Shown: piece after piece, positions 1 through 8,596 of the stretch
Position numbering within the stretch: the stretch's first letter is position 1
Layout: every line of letters begins with the position of its first letter
Assembly: GCA_029203165.1 (NCBI GenBank)
Contig: CP119308.1
Coordinates: 3,100,001-3,164,000 of the forward strand
DNA from: Candidatus Microbacterium colombiense
GTDB taxonomy: Bacteria > Actinomycetota > Actinomycetes > Actinomycetales > Microbacteriaceae
Direction: 5' to 3'
Length of the DNA stretch: 64,000 nucleotides
Translations under genes and position numbers: made by a program
Notes under the pieces: generated by a model
The model's database searches: none
What the model was told of the DNA's origin: nothing
Seen by the model: the letters and a program-made list of their open reading frames with translations, nothing else

Positions 1-553
1 CGACACTGAGCAGTTCGAGCGAGGGAGCGAACGCGGCACCGACACTGGCCAGCACATGCAGGGCGGTGACGACGATGAGCGGGATGCGACGACCGACCTT
101 GTCACTGAGCGGTCCGACGAGCAGCTGCCCGAGGGCGAATCCGATCATCGTGCCTGTCAGCGTGAGCTGGATCGCGGCAGCCGTGGTCTGGAAGTCCTGT
201 TCCAGTACGGGGAAAGCCGGGAGGTACAGGTCGATCGTGAAGGGGCCCAGGGCCGTGAGCGCGCCGAGCAGCAGGATGTACAGCACGCGGCGACGGTTCG
301 AGATCGAGTCGCCAGGGTGGAGCATGATGGGCGCCGTGGCGGGGTTGGATCCGAGGGTGCGGATCGCGCCCGTCGCCGAGGGGATGCGGATGCTGCCGGT
401 CGAGGTCTGCTCGGCAGGCGGGGTCGACGGGACGGCGTCGGTGCGGGGAGCGTCAGTGCGGAGAGCGTCGGTGCGGGGGGCGTCGGACACAGGGTCCTTC
501 CGGATTTCAGGGGAAGCGCGGTCGAATCGATTCGACCGAGGGGAAGAATCCAT
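1..553 (-). CDS. MFS exporter, Bcr/CflA drug-resistance type (N-terminal part, runs off window)
   Basis: Read on the minus strand from ATG at 553, an open frame of 184 codons runs to the window edge. After a hydrophilic N-terminal stretch of about 88 residues come a first membrane helix with LGALTALGPFTIDLYLPAFP and a second helix ending in the MFS loop GPLSDKVGRR. That opening is typical of Bcr/CflA proton-driven multidrug exporters. The N-terminal extension is unusually long and contains a tandem DAPRT/DALRT repeat encoded by three 15-bp units at 437-481. An internal ATG near residue 77 could be the real start. The C-terminal ten or so helices lie outside the window, so the substrate cannot be judged. 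Confidence 0.8.
   Translation of the reverse strand, partial: MDSSPRSNRFDRASPEIRKDPVSDAPRTDALRTDAPRTDAVPSTPPAEQTSTGSIRIPSATGAIRTLGSNPATAPIMLHPGDSISNRRRVLYILLLGALTALGPFTIDLYLPAFPVLEQDFQTTAAAIQLTLTGTMIGFALGQLLVGPLSDKVGRRIPLIVVTALHVLASVGAAFAPSLELLSV
437..481. repeat. 15-bp tandem repeat, three copies, in the N-terminal extension of the MFS gene
   Basis: Three consecutive 15-bp units (437-451, 452-466, 467-481) differ by only one to three bases and encode the repeated residues DAPRT/DALRT/DAPRT on the minus strand. They lie in a region with no membrane helix, before the MFS core. Confidence 0.8.
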
Positions 554-599
554 GCTACCGCCGCCCTGGCATCCTCACCCCGTCCGGGGCGAAAAAGAG

Positions 600-1754
600 T
601 CAGCGCGTCAGGCGGGCGAGCCCCTGCTCGAGGTCGGCGATCAGATCGCTCACGTCCTCGATGCCGACCGACAGGCGCACGATGTTCTCCGGAACGGCGA
701 GAGCCGTGCCGCGCACCGAGGCATGGGTCATGTCCGGCGGATAGCCGATGAGCGACTCCACGCCGCCGAGCGACTCGGCCAGCTGGAACAGCTCTGTCGA
801 TTCGGCGAACGCGCGCGCGGCGTCGGCACCGGCGGCGAGACCGAGCGAGAGCATCCCGCCGAAGCCGCTCATCTGCCGCGCGGCGACGTCGTGACCGGGG
901 TGCGACGACAGCCCGGGGTAGAACACCTGCGCGAACTCGGGTCGTGATGCCGCCCACTCCGCGATCGCCTGCGCGTTCTCGGAGTGCTGACGCATGCGGA
1001 TCGCGAGCGTCTTGATACCGCGGGTGGTGAGCCAGGCGTCGAGAGGCGCGGAGACCGCACCGACCGCGAACTGCTGGAACTTGATCGGCTCGAAGAAGCG
1101 GTCGTCGCTGAAGACGACGGCACCGCCCAGCACGTCGGAGTGTCCGCCGAGATACTTCGTGGTCGAATGCACGACCAGGTCGGCGCCGAGCGCGAGAGGC
1201 AACTGCAGCGCGGGAGACGCGAAGGTGTTGTCGACCACGAGGATCGCGCCCTCGTCGTGGGCGACCTCGGCGACGGCCGCGATGTCGACGACCTTGAGCA
1301 ACGGGTTGCTGGGGGTCTCCAGCCAGACGATCTTGGTCTGCGGACGGATGGCGGCCCGGATCGCGTCGAGATCCGCGAGCTCGACCGTGGTCGTCTCGAC
1401 GCCCCAGGGCGCCAGCACTCGCGTCAGCAGACGGTAGGTGCCGCCGTACACGTCGTTGCCGAGCAGCACGTGGTCGCCGGGCTTCAGGATGCCGCGCAGC
1501 AGCGCGTCCTCCGCGGCGAGGCCCGATGCGAACGAGAGCGCACTCGCACCCCCTTCGAGAGCCGCGAGCTGGGTCTCGAGCGAGGATCGGGTCGGGTTGC
1601 CCGCCCGGTTGTACTCGTACCCCTCGCGGAATCCGCCGATGCCGTCCTGCACGTGCGTGGAGGCCTGGTAGATCGGCGGGATGATCGCCCCGGTCCGGGG
1701 GTCGGGCTCCTGGCCCGCGTGGATGGCTCGGGTGGCGAAAGCATGCTCGGACAT
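600..1754 (-). CDS. metB: Cystathionine gamma-synthase / gamma-lyase family PLP enzyme
   Basis: A 384-residue Cys/Met-metabolism PLP enzyme of the usual length for MetB. The PLP-binding lysine is K200 in STTKYLGGHSD, and AGNPTRSSLE and ETPSNPLLK are family motifs. MetB joins O-acyl-homoserine and cysteine to cystathionine; close relatives run the reverse gamma-lyase reaction. Sequence alone does not separate the two, and the neighbouring cystathionine beta-synthase makes a cysteine-forming role possible. The gene lies 54 bp downstream of cbs on the same strand. A TAGGCT box (1761-1766) six bases before the ATG suggests its own leaderless promoter. Confidence 0.9.
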   Translation of the reverse strand: MSEHAFATRAIHAGQEPDPRTGAIIPPIYQASTHVQDGIGGFREGYEYNRAGNPTRSSLETQLAALEGGASALSFASGLAAEDALLRGILKPGDHVLLGNDVYGGTYRLLTRVLAPWGVETTTVELADLDAIRAAIRPQTKIVWLETPSNPLLKVVDIAAVAEVAHDEGAILVVDNTFASPALQLPLALGADLVVHSTTKYLGGHSDVLGGAVVFSDDRFFEPIKFQQFAVGAVSAPLDAWLTTRGIKTLAIRMRQHSENAQAIAEWAASRPEFAQVFYPGLSSHPGHDVAARQMSGFGGMLSLGLAAGADAARAFAESTELFQLAESLGGVESLIGYPPDMTHASVRGTALAVPENIVRLSVGIEDVSDLIADLEQGLARLTR

Positions 1755-1808
1755 GCCCCCAGCCTACGGCCGCCGCAGCTTGGGCAGCCGCCCCTGTTAC
1801 GTCACGCG

Positions 1809-3185
1809 TCAGCGCGAGAGATACGCCAGCAGATCCTGTCGTGTCAGCACGGTGTGCGGCTTGCCGCCCTCGGTCACCAGCAGGGCATCGGCCTCGGCGA
1901 GCGCGGCCCGCGCCTGGGCGACCGGAGCATGGATGCCGATCAGCGGCAGCCGCTCGGAGGTGTGCTCGCCGATCGCATCGGTCGGCTTCGCCTCTTCTCG
2001 GAAGAGTCGATCGAGCAGCCCCTTCTCATCGACGGTGCCGACGACCTCGCCCATCATGACGGGCGGCTCCGCACTGAGCACGACGAGCTGTGAGACGTCG
2101 TACTCCGTCATCATGCGGATCACCTCGAGCACGGTGTCGGTGGGGTGCGCGTGCACGAGATCGGGGATCCCCTCCCCCTGCCGTGCCGCGCGCGCCGTGA
2201 GCACATCGGAGACGGTCTCCCCGCCCTCCACGTCACTGAAGCCGTAGGAGCGCATCCAGCCGTCGTTGAAGATCTTGCCCAGATACCCGCGTCCGCCGTC
2301 GGGGAGCAGCACGACCATCACGGCATCCGCTGGCAGGTCGCGGGCGATGCGCAGCGCACCGACCACCGCCATGCCGCTGGATCCGCCGACGAGGATGCCT
2401 TCCTCGCGCGCGAGGCGTCGGGTCATCGCGAACGATTCCGCATCGCCGACCGCCACGATCTCGTGCGGCACGCTCGGGTCGTAGGTGCCCGGCCAGATGT
2501 CCTCGCCGACGCCTTCCACGAGGTAGGGGCGCCCGGTCCCGCCGCTGTACACGCTCCCCTCGGGGTCGATGCCGACGATGCGCACCGCGTCGTTCGACAC
2601 TTCCCGCAGGTAGCGGCCGGTGCCGGTGATCGTGCCGCCGGTCCCCACTCCGGCGACGAAATGCGTCACCGCGCCGTCGGTGTCGCGCCAGATCTCGGGC
2701 CCGGTGGTCTCATAGTGGCTGCGCGGTCCGTTGGGGTTCTCGTACTGGTTGGGCTTGAAGGCCCCCGGGATCTCGCGGGCCAGACGATCGCTCACGCTGT
2801 AGTACGACTCCGGGCTGTCGGGGGCGACCGACGTGGGGGTCACCACGACCTCGGCGCCGTAGGCGCGCAGCACGTCGATCTTGTCGTCGCCCACCTTGTC
2901 CGGCACGACGAAGACGCAGCCGTATCCGCGCTGCTGCGCCACCAGGGCGAGGCCCACGCCCGTGTTGCCACTGGTCGGCTCGACGATCGTGCCGCCCGGC
3001 TTCAGCTGGCCCGATGCCTCGGCGGCATCGATGATGCGCGAGGCGATGCGATCCTTCGCCGAGCCGCCGGGGTTGAGGTATTCGAGCTTGACCAGCACGG
3101 TGCACTCGACGCCCTCGGTCACGTGCTGGAGCTTCACCAGGGGCGTGTCGCCGACGAGGTCGACGATCGAGTCTGCGTACTTCAT
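1809..3185 (-). CDS. cbs: Cystathionine beta-synthase
   Basis: A 458-residue fold-type II PLP enzyme with two C-terminal CBS domains. The PLP lysine is K44 in NPGGSAKDR, the cofactor phosphate loop is GVGTGGTITGTGR, and TSGNTG binds substrate. The last 130 or so residues (from about 330) form the paired CBS domains that often bind adenosine ligands. It condenses serine (or O-acetylserine) with homocysteine to cystathionine. Together with the downstream metB-like gene it makes a transsulfuration pair. TACCCT at 3192-3197, six bases before the ATG, points to leaderless transcription. Confidence 0.92.
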   Translation of the reverse strand: MKYADSIVDLVGDTPLVKLQHVTEGVECTVLVKLEYLNPGGSAKDRIASRIIDAAEASGQLKPGGTIVEPTSGNTGVGLALVAQQRGYGCVFVVPDKVGDDKIDVLRAYGAEVVVTPTSVAPDSPESYYSVSDRLAREIPGAFKPNQYENPNGPRSHYETTGPEIWRDTDGAVTHFVAGVGTGGTITGTGRYLREVSNDAVRIVGIDPEGSVYSGGTGRPYLVEGVGEDIWPGTYDPSVPHEIVAVGDAESFAMTRRLAREEGILVGGSSGMAVVGALRIARDLPADAVMVVLLPDGGRGYLGKIFNDGWMRSYGFSDVEGGETVSDVLTARAARQGEGIPDLVHAHPTDTVLEVIRMMTEYDVSQLVVLSAEPPVMMGEVVGTVDEKGLLDRLFREEAKPTDAIGEHTSERLPLIGIHAPVAQARAALAEADALLVTEGGKPHTVLTRQDLLAYLSR

Positions 3186-3203
3186 GAGTTCAGGGTACGT
3201 GCG

Positions 3204-3248
3204 CGGATGCCGTGATCGGGACTGTGTTGCGCCCGATCACGGCATCCG
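3204..3248 (-). terminator. 17-bp perfect hairpin behind the sugar ABC operon
   Basis: Arms 3204-3220 and 3232-3248 are perfectly complementary over 17 bp with an 11-nt loop. The structure lies just past the stop of the last ABC permease gene and before the cbs promoter. No clear T-tract follows on the minus strand, so it may act as a transcript-end stabiliser as much as a classical terminator. Confidence 0.65.
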
Positions 3249-3281
3249 TTCCTCGCAGGCGGGCTCGCGGGCCCGCCGATG

Positions 3282-4241
3282 TCATCCCTTGGTCGATCCC
3301 GCCAGCAGCCCGCGCACGAAGTAGCGCTGGAGCGAGAAGAACACGATCAGCGGAACGATGATCGAGACGAAGGCACCCGCGGTGAGCAGGTACCACCCCT
3401 CACCGCGACCGGTGATCTCGGCGAGCACCTTGGTGATCGGCGATGCGCCACCGTCGGCGAACACGAGGGCGACGATCAGGTCGTTCCAGACCCAGAGGAA
3501 CTGGAAGATCGCCACGGAGGCGATCGCCGGCATCGTCAACGGCAGCACCACGCGGAAGAAGATCTGTCCGCGTGACGCACCGTCGACGCGTGCCGCCTCG
3601 ATGATCTCGCCGGGGATCTCCGACATGAAGTTGTGCAGCAGGTAGATCGCCAGCGGCAACGCGAACATCGTGTGGGCGATCCAGACCTGCGCGTAGCCCC
3701 CGGCGACATCCAGGCCCAGGGTGACCTGGAGCCCGAACAGGTTGATGCCTCGCGAGAACGACGACAGCAGCGGCACGAGTGCCATCTGGATCGGCACGAT
3801 CTGCAGCGCGAACACGAAGATGAACAGCGCGTTGCGTCCCTTGAACTCGATCCACGAGAACGCATACGCCGCCATCGCCGCGATCATCAGAGGGATGATC
3901 GTCGCGGGGATGGTGATCACGATGGAGTTGAAGAACGACTCCAGGATGGTCAGCTGCGTGGTGCCGGACTCCAGCACCGCGGCGTAGTTGTCGAGCGTCA
4001 GCTGCGGATCGGTGAAGACGGTCCACCACCCGGAGCTGTCGATCGCGTCCCGGTTGCGGAACGACGAGATGAACAGTCCCACCGTGGGGATCGTCCAGAT
4101 CACGGCGATGACGATCGATGCGACCGTCGCCCATGGCCGGCTGAGCCGCTTGCGGGCGCGGCCGGCGGATGCTTCGAAGCGGCCCCCGGTCGTGATCGCC
4201 CTCGTGCTGGTTCCGGTCTCTGACTTCACGGTGTCGGTCAT
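3282..4241 (-). CDS. Sugar ABC transporter permease, MalG/CUT1 type
   Basis: A 319-residue inner-membrane permease with six predicted helices. The EAA loop is IEAARVDGASRGQIFFRVVL and the C-terminus is the usual YFVRGLLAGSTKG. The frame is open further upstream, but the ATG at 4241 overlaps the stop of the partner permease in an ATGA junction and gives the normal CUT1 length, so that start is preferred. It pairs with the upstream MalF-like permease to form the translocation channel for an oligosaccharide. No ATPase gene is linked, so a shared MsiK-type ATPase elsewhere probably energises it, as is usual in actinobacteria. Confidence 0.92.
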   Translation of the reverse strand: MTDTVKSETGTSTRAITTGGRFEASAGRARKRLSRPWATVASIVIAVIWTIPTVGLFISSFRNRDAIDSSGWWTVFTDPQLTLDNYAAVLESGTTQLTILESFFNSIVITIPATIIPLMIAAMAAYAFSWIEFKGRNALFIFVFALQIVPIQMALVPLLSSFSRGINLFGLQVTLGLDVAGGYAQVWIAHTMFALPLAIYLLHNFMSEIPGEIIEAARVDGASRGQIFFRVVLPLTMPAIASVAIFQFLWVWNDLIVALVFADGGASPITKVLAEITGRGEGWYLLTAGAFVSIIVPLIVFFSLQRYFVRGLLAGSTKG

Positions 4242-5377
4242 CGGATCTCCCGCTGCTTCTTGATCTGGCGCGCGTTGTAGATGACGATCGGCAGCACCAG
4301 GATGAACAGGATGACGGAGAGCGCTGCGCTGCGTCCCGCCTCGAACTTCGAGAACTGGGTGTACATCTCGTTCGCGAGCACCGACGTCCCGTAGTTTCCT
4401 CCGGTCATGGTGCGCACGATGTCGAACACCTTCAGAGAAGCGATCGAGATCGTGGTCAGCACCACGATGAGTGCCGGCCGGATCGACGGGATCGTCACCG
4501 ACCAGAAGCGCTCCCAGGCGTTCGCGCCGTCGAGTTCGGCTGCCTCGAGCAGCTCCGCCGGAACTCCCTTGATGGACGCCGAGAGCACGACCATCGCGAA
4601 ACCGGTCTGCACCCAGATGAGCACGACGATGAGCGCCAGGTTGTTCCAGGGTCCGTTGAGCAGGAACTGCTGCGGTTCCCCGCCCAGCCACACCAGGATC
4701 TGGTTCAGCAGACCGATCTGCTCGAACTCCTCGGAACGGTAGGCGTACACGAAGCGCCAGATGATGCTGGCACCGACGAACGAGATCGCCATCGGCATGA
4801 ACACGAGCAGCTTGTAGACCTTCTCACCGCGCGTCTTGTCGATGAAGACCGCGTAGGCGAGACCGATCAGGGTGGAGAGCGTCGGCACGAGGAGCACCCA
4901 GACGACCGTGTTCACTACCGAGCTGACACCGTCGGACTGCGTGAAGATCCACAGATAGTTCGAGAAGCCGACGAAGTCGCTGCCGGTCGAGTTCCAGAAC
5001 GACGCGTACACGGTCTGGATCGACGGCAGGATGAGCCCCGCCAGGAGAAGGAGCATCGCCGGCGCCATGAAGGCCACCAGTTGGATCAGGTATCCCGCTC
5101 CGTCGCGGGATCGATAGTCCAGGAAGAAGAAGAGTGCGCCGACGGCGACTGCGACTCCCATCGCCCAGTAGTAGGAGTTGAAGAACCACATCACCGCGAG
5201 CGGGATGAGCAGGCACATCGCGAGGCGGATGCCGGTGTAGAGCGCGCCCTTGCGCGGCGCGATGTCGACGAGAAGCAGGATCACCACGACGACCACCGCG
5301 AAGGCGATGACCACGGCGAGAGCCTGCGCGATCGGGGGAAGTGCCCCGATCCATTGGAAGAACACTGTCGCGTTCAC
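4238..5377 (-). CDS. Sugar ABC transporter permease, MalF/CUT1 type
   Basis: A 379-residue permease with three extra N-terminal helices before the CUT1 core. The EAA motif is LEAAELDGANAWERFWSVTIP. It shares an ATGA overlap (4238-4241) with the MalG-like gene, so the two are translationally coupled. The extra N-terminal helices (residues about 15-105) make it longer than a typical 300-residue CUT1 permease. It follows the binding-protein gene after a gap with two hairpins, which fits a high binding-protein to permease ratio. Confidence 0.9.
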   Translation of the reverse strand: MNATVFFQWIGALPPIAQALAVVIAFAVVVVVILLLVDIAPRKGALYTGIRLAMCLLIPLAVMWFFNSYYWAMGVAVAVGALFFFLDYRSRDGAGYLIQLVAFMAPAMLLLLAGLILPSIQTVYASFWNSTGSDFVGFSNYLWIFTQSDGVSSVVNTVVWVLLVPTLSTLIGLAYAVFIDKTRGEKVYKLLVFMPMAISFVGASIIWRFVYAYRSEEFEQIGLLNQILVWLGGEPQQFLLNGPWNNLALIVVLIWVQTGFAMVVLSASIKGVPAELLEAAELDGANAWERFWSVTIPSIRPALIVVLTTISIASLKVFDIVRTMTGGNYGTSVLANEMYTQFSKFEAGRSAALSVILFILVLPIVIYNARQIKKQREIR

Positions 5378-5409
5378 GGAATTCCCTTCATCAGGCGGAA
5401 CTGATCAAC

Positions 5410-5433
5410 GGTCCGCGCACCCTTGCGCGGACC
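5410..5433 (-). terminator. Hairpin between binding-protein and permease genes
   Basis: A 10-bp perfect stem (5410-5419 with 5424-5433) with a 4-nt loop lies in the intergenic gap before the permease genes. With the neighbouring hairpin it may lower read-through into the permeases. Confidence 0.5.
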
Positions 5434-5443
5434 GGGTGTGAGA

Positions 5444-5472
5444 AGGAGGGCCACCCACCGGGTGGCCCTCCT
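5444..5472 (-). terminator. Strong hairpin just after the binding-protein gene
   Basis: A 13-bp perfect GC-rich stem (5444-5456 with 5460-5472) with a 3-nt loop starts 7 bases past the stop codon of the solute-binding protein gene. It is positioned as a partial terminator or mRNA-stability hairpin that would favour binding-protein expression over the permeases. Confidence 0.65.
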
Positions 5473-5479
5473 CATCCGA

Positions 5480-6799
5480 TCAGCTCGACGGCCAGCCCGT
5501 CTGGATCTGGGTCAGCACCTCGTCTGTCGAGGTTCCGTTGATCCAGGCGACCATGCCCTTCCAGAACGTGCCGGAGCCGACCGCTCCGGGCATCTGGTCG
5601 GATCCGTCGAAGCGGAAGGTGACCGAGTCATCCTGGAGCAGCTTGATCGACTCCTGCAGGATGGGGTTCTCGACGGCGTCGACGTTCACGCCCTTGTTGG
5701 CCGAGGTGACTCCACCCAGCGCCAGACGGCTGTCCGCCCACTCCGGGCTGGAGAGGTACTCCAGCACCTTCTGCGTGGCCTCGGAGTCGCTGAACGCGCC
5801 CACGATCTCGCCACCACCGGTGATGAAGGTCTCATCGGGGCTCTTGCTCGGGAGCAGGAAAGCCCAGACGTCGCCGTCCTCGGCGATGTTCGTGCCCTCC
5901 GGGAAGAAGCCGGAGAGGAACGAGGCCTGGTGGGTCAGGGCGCAGTCGCCCTTGGCCAGAGCAGGCGCCACGTCACCGAACGCGGTCGAGTTGATCGAGC
6001 GCACGTCACCGAAGCCGGCGTTGACGTAGTCCGGGTTCAGCAGGAGCTCGCCCGTCGCGTCGAATGCGGACTTGATCTGCGGGTCGGTGAACGGGATCTC
6101 GTTCTTGACCCACTGGTCGTAGACGTCGGCACCGGCGTTGCGGAGCACGAGGTCCTCGATCCAGTCGGTTCCGGGCCAACCGGTCGCGACGCCCGATTCG
6201 AAGCCGGCGCACCACGGTGCCTTGCCGGTCTTCTCCTGGATCGTCTTCGTGAGGGTCAGGAGCTCTTCCCAGCTCGTCGGCTGCTCGACGCCCCATTCCT
6301 TGAACTTCGTCGGCGAGTACCAGACCCAGCCCTTGACGCTGGCCATCAGCGGCGCGCCGTAGAAGGTTCCGTCATAGGTGCCGAAGTCGATCCAGCCCTG
6401 GGTCCAGCCGTCTTCCGCGTTCTTCTTGACCGCGTCCGGAGCGGGCTTCAGCAGGTCGCGCGAGGCGTAGTCCGCGAACAGACCCGGCTGCGGGAAGATC
6501 GCGATGTCGGGCGGGTTGCCGCCCTGTGCGCGGGTGCCGAGCTGCGTCTCGAAGTCCTGGCTGCCCTCGTACTTGATCGTGATGTCGTTCTCCTTCTCGA
6601 AGTCCTCCCAGGACTGCGCGAGGAGCTTCGCCTCATCGTCGACGATCGTGCCGTAGATGGTGACCGTCTTGTCATCGCCACCGCCACCGCCGCCGCCCGA
6701 CGGCGCACCGCCGGGAGCGCCGCATCCGGCGAGCGCGATGCCCGCGACCCCCAGCAGAGCGAGCGGTGCGAACCGCCTGGAACGCTGCGAAAGACCCAT
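5480..6799 (-). CDS. Sugar ABC transporter substrate-binding lipoprotein (CUT1)
   Basis: A 439-residue secreted lipoprotein with a positively charged start, a hydrophobic stretch and the lipobox LAGC (Cys about residue 26), followed by a Gly-rich linker. The rest is a family 1 extracellular solute-binding protein with a MalE-like ending. The ATG at 6799 is preceded by GAGGAG at good spacing; the frame is open 16 codons further but that start lacks a ribosome site. It delivers an oligosaccharide to the two permeases downstream. The divergent LacI regulator and three palindromes upstream suggest sugar-induced control. Several family members bind alpha- or beta-glucosides, and the ligand here is unknown. 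Confidence 0.9.
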   Translation of the reverse strand: MGLSQRSRRFAPLALLGVAGIALAGCGAPGGAPSGGGGGGGDDKTVTIYGTIVDDEAKLLAQSWEDFEKENDITIKYEGSQDFETQLGTRAQGGNPPDIAIFPQPGLFADYASRDLLKPAPDAVKKNAEDGWTQGWIDFGTYDGTFYGAPLMASVKGWVWYSPTKFKEWGVEQPTSWEELLTLTKTIQEKTGKAPWCAGFESGVATGWPGTDWIEDLVLRNAGADVYDQWVKNEIPFTDPQIKSAFDATGELLLNPDYVNAGFGDVRSINSTAFGDVAPALAKGDCALTHQASFLSGFFPEGTNIAEDGDVWAFLLPSKSPDETFITGGGEIVGAFSDSEATQKVLEYLSSPEWADSRLALGGVTSANKGVNVDAVENPILQESIKLLQDDSVTFRFDGSDQMPGAVGSGTFWKGMVAWINGTSTDEVLTQIQTGWPSS

Positions 6800-6862
6800 G
6801 TGAATTCTCCTCTTCGAGTTCACGGCCCCTACCTCGTTCGACGCCACCCCCGGCGTCGATCG

Positions 6863-6874
6863 GGAACCGATTCC
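6863..6874. promoter_or_regulatory. LacI-type operator candidate, promoter-proximal to the binding-protein gene
   Basis: GGAACCGATTCC is a nearly perfect palindrome differing by one base from the second site at 6987-6998. It lies in the divergent promoter region between the ABC operon and the lacI-type gene. Confidence 0.6.
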
Positions 6875-6960
6875 AGGTAAACCTACTGGCCTTCCACCGC
6901 CCGGGGCAATAAGGAAGTATCACAAGCTCGCAACCATTCCCGCGGCGTCCTACGACCGGA

Positions 6961-6974
6961 TGGGAGCGCTCCCG
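6961..6974. promoter_or_regulatory. CebR-like operator candidate
   Basis: TGGGAGCGCTCCCG matches 13 of 14 positions of the cello-oligosaccharide repressor (CebR) operator known from Streptomyces, TGGGAGCGCTCCCA. It lies in the same divergent promoter region. Similar operators are used by several LacI-family sugar regulators, so it supports but does not prove a beta-glucoside inducer. Confidence 0.6.
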
Positions 6975-6986
6975 CGCGAATCGTGT

Positions 6987-6998
6987 GGAACCGGTTCC
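6987..6998. promoter_or_regulatory. LacI-type operator candidate, near the regulator gene
   Basis: GGAACCGGTTCC is a perfect 12-bp palindrome 92 bases upstream of the LacI-type start codon. Its AACCGGTT core is the CG-centred type bound by LacI-family proteins. Confidence 0.65.
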
Positions 6999-7090
6999 TT
7001 TCTCGGCCTGGAACGGCTACCATGACTTCCGCACGTCGCCTCTGGCGCACGCACCCGGCGCACTGGCGCCGGCTTGGTCGAGGAGGACCG

Positions 7091-8095
7091 ATGAGCACGA
7101 TCGCGGATGTCGCCGCGCGGGCAGGCGTGTCGAAGGCGACGGCCAGTCGCGCGTTGACCGGACGGGGATACGTGTCGCAGGAGACGCGTCGCCGCGTCGA
7201 GGAGGCCGCGGCGCAGCTCGCCTACGTCGCCCACTCCTCCGCCACCAGCCTCGCCACCGGACGGACCCGCACGGTCGGCATCGTGATGCCACCTGTCGAC
7301 CGCTGGTTCTTCGCCGAGCTGCTGGCCGGGGTGCAGGAGTCCCTGTTCGCGCTCGACTACGACCTGTCGCTCTACGGGGTGCCCGAGGGATCGGACACCC
7401 GGGAGCGGCTGTTCGAGAACGTGCTCCCCGGTCGACGGTTCGACGGCATCATCGCCGTCGGCATCCAACCGAGTGCGCGCGAGCTCGAGCGCCTGCAGCG
7501 CACGGGACGCCCGCTGGTGAGCGTCGGGCCGTACAGCGAGGGCTCCAGCTCGGTGTCGATCGACGACACCGCTGCCGCCAGGATCGCGACCGAGCATCTG
7601 ATCGAGCTGGGGCACTCCGACATCGCGTTCGTCGGAGGATCCTCGGATGCCGGACACCTGAGCTTCGGCGATGCGCGACGGCTCGAGGGGTACCAGGGCG
7701 CCTTGCAGGCGGCAGGGCTCTCCGCTCATGCCAGAGTCGCCGGCGCCCCGCCCACGATGCCGGGTGGATACACCGCGGCCGCCGGCCTCCTGGGCGATCG
7801 ACGGCGACGCCCGACCGCGATCGTCGGCGTGTGCGACGAGGCGGCGATCGGCGCCGTGATCGCCGCTCGCAGACTCGGCATCGCCGTGCCGACCGAGCTC
7901 AGTGTCGTGGGCATCGACGACCACGAGCATGCGGAGATGTTCGCACTCACCACGATCGGGCAGTCGCCGCGTGAGCAGGGCCACGAAGCGGTGCGGTTGC
8001 TGACGCTGCGGATGAGCGAGCCGGATGCTCCGCTCGAACACGTGGCCGCGGCATCCGCGCTGGTCGTGCGCAGCTCCACCGCCCCGCCCCGCTGA
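7091..8095 (+). CDS. LacI-family transcriptional regulator of the sugar ABC operon
   Basis: A 334-residue protein with an N-terminal LacI helix-turn-helix (ADVAARAGVSKATASRALTG, residues 5-24) and hinge, then a periplasmic-binding-protein-like effector domain. The ATG at 7091 has AGGAGG close upstream and begins right at the helix-turn-helix, so the longer open frame from 6983 is rejected. It is transcribed away from the ABC transporter genes, and three palindromes lie between. It is inferred to repress the importer until the sugar binds. Confidence 0.9.
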   Translation: MSTIADVAARAGVSKATASRALTGRGYVSQETRRRVEEAAAQLAYVAHSSATSLATGRTRTVGIVMPPVDRWFFAELLAGVQESLFALDYDLSLYGVPEGSDTRERLFENVLPGRRFDGIIAVGIQPSARELERLQRTGRPLVSVGPYSEGSSSVSIDDTAAARIATEHLIELGHSDIAFVGGSSDAGHLSFGDARRLEGYQGALQAAGLSAHARVAGAPPTMPGGYTAAAGLLGDRRRRPTAIVGVCDEAAIGAVIAARRLGIAVPTELSVVGIDDHEHAEMFALTTIGQSPREQGHEAVRLLTLRMSEPDAPLEHVAAASALVVRSSTAPPR

Positions 8096-8117
8096 GCGCA
8101 CAGGTGGCTGGAACGCA

Positions 8118-8147
8118 CGAAGGCCCCGGGCGAACCCGGGGCCTTCG
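8118..8147. terminator. Bidirectional hairpin between the LacI gene and rplL
   Basis: A 13-bp perfect stem (8118-8130 with 8135-8147) with a CGAA tetraloop lies between convergent genes. It can end transcription from both sides. Confidence 0.7.
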
Positions 8148-8167
8148 ACAACGCGTTGAGACGCTGA

Positions 8168-8548
8168 TTACTTGAGGGTCACCGTGGCGCCGGCAGCCTC
8201 GAGGGCCTCCTTCGCCTTCTCGGCGGCTTCCTTGGTTGCGCCCTCGAGCACAGCCTTCGGAGCACCGTCGACGACGGCCTTGGCCTCGCCGAGGCCCAGC
8301 GAGGTGAGCTCGCGGACCGTCTTGATGACCTGGATCTTCTTGTCGCCGGCAGCCTCGAGGATGACGTCGAAGGAGTCCTTCTCCTCAACCTCTTCAGCAG
8401 CGCCCGCGCCGCCTGCGCCGGCAACGGCGACGGGTGCAGCAGCGGTGACCTCGAACTTCTCCTCGAACGCCTTCACGAAGTCGTTGAGCTCGACAAGCGT
8501 CAGGCCGGCGAACTGCTCGAGCAGCTCCTCGGTGGAAAGCTTCGCCAT
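8168..8548 (-). CDS. rplL: 50S ribosomal protein bL12 (L7/L12)
   Basis: A 126-residue acidic, alanine-rich protein. The N-terminal dimerisation domain (residues 1-30) contains [19 protein letters not shown], a flexible Ala/Gly hinge follows, and the C-terminal factor-binding domain (from about 58) has [20 protein letters not shown]. Multiple copies form the ribosomal stalk that recruits translation GTPases. It follows rplJ after a 48-bp gap, and AGGAG lies before the ATG. Confidence 0.98.
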   Translation of the reverse strand: MAKLSTEELLEQFAGLTLVELNDFVKAFEEKFEVTAAAPVAVAGAGGAGAAEEVEEKDSFDVILEAAGDKKIQVIKTVRELTSLGLGEAKAVVDGAPKAVLEGATKEAAEKAKEALEAAGATVTLK

Positions 8549-8596
8549 GATGTATCTCCTAATAGATGGGGTTTGTGAAAAAGATCGCTCGGACGC

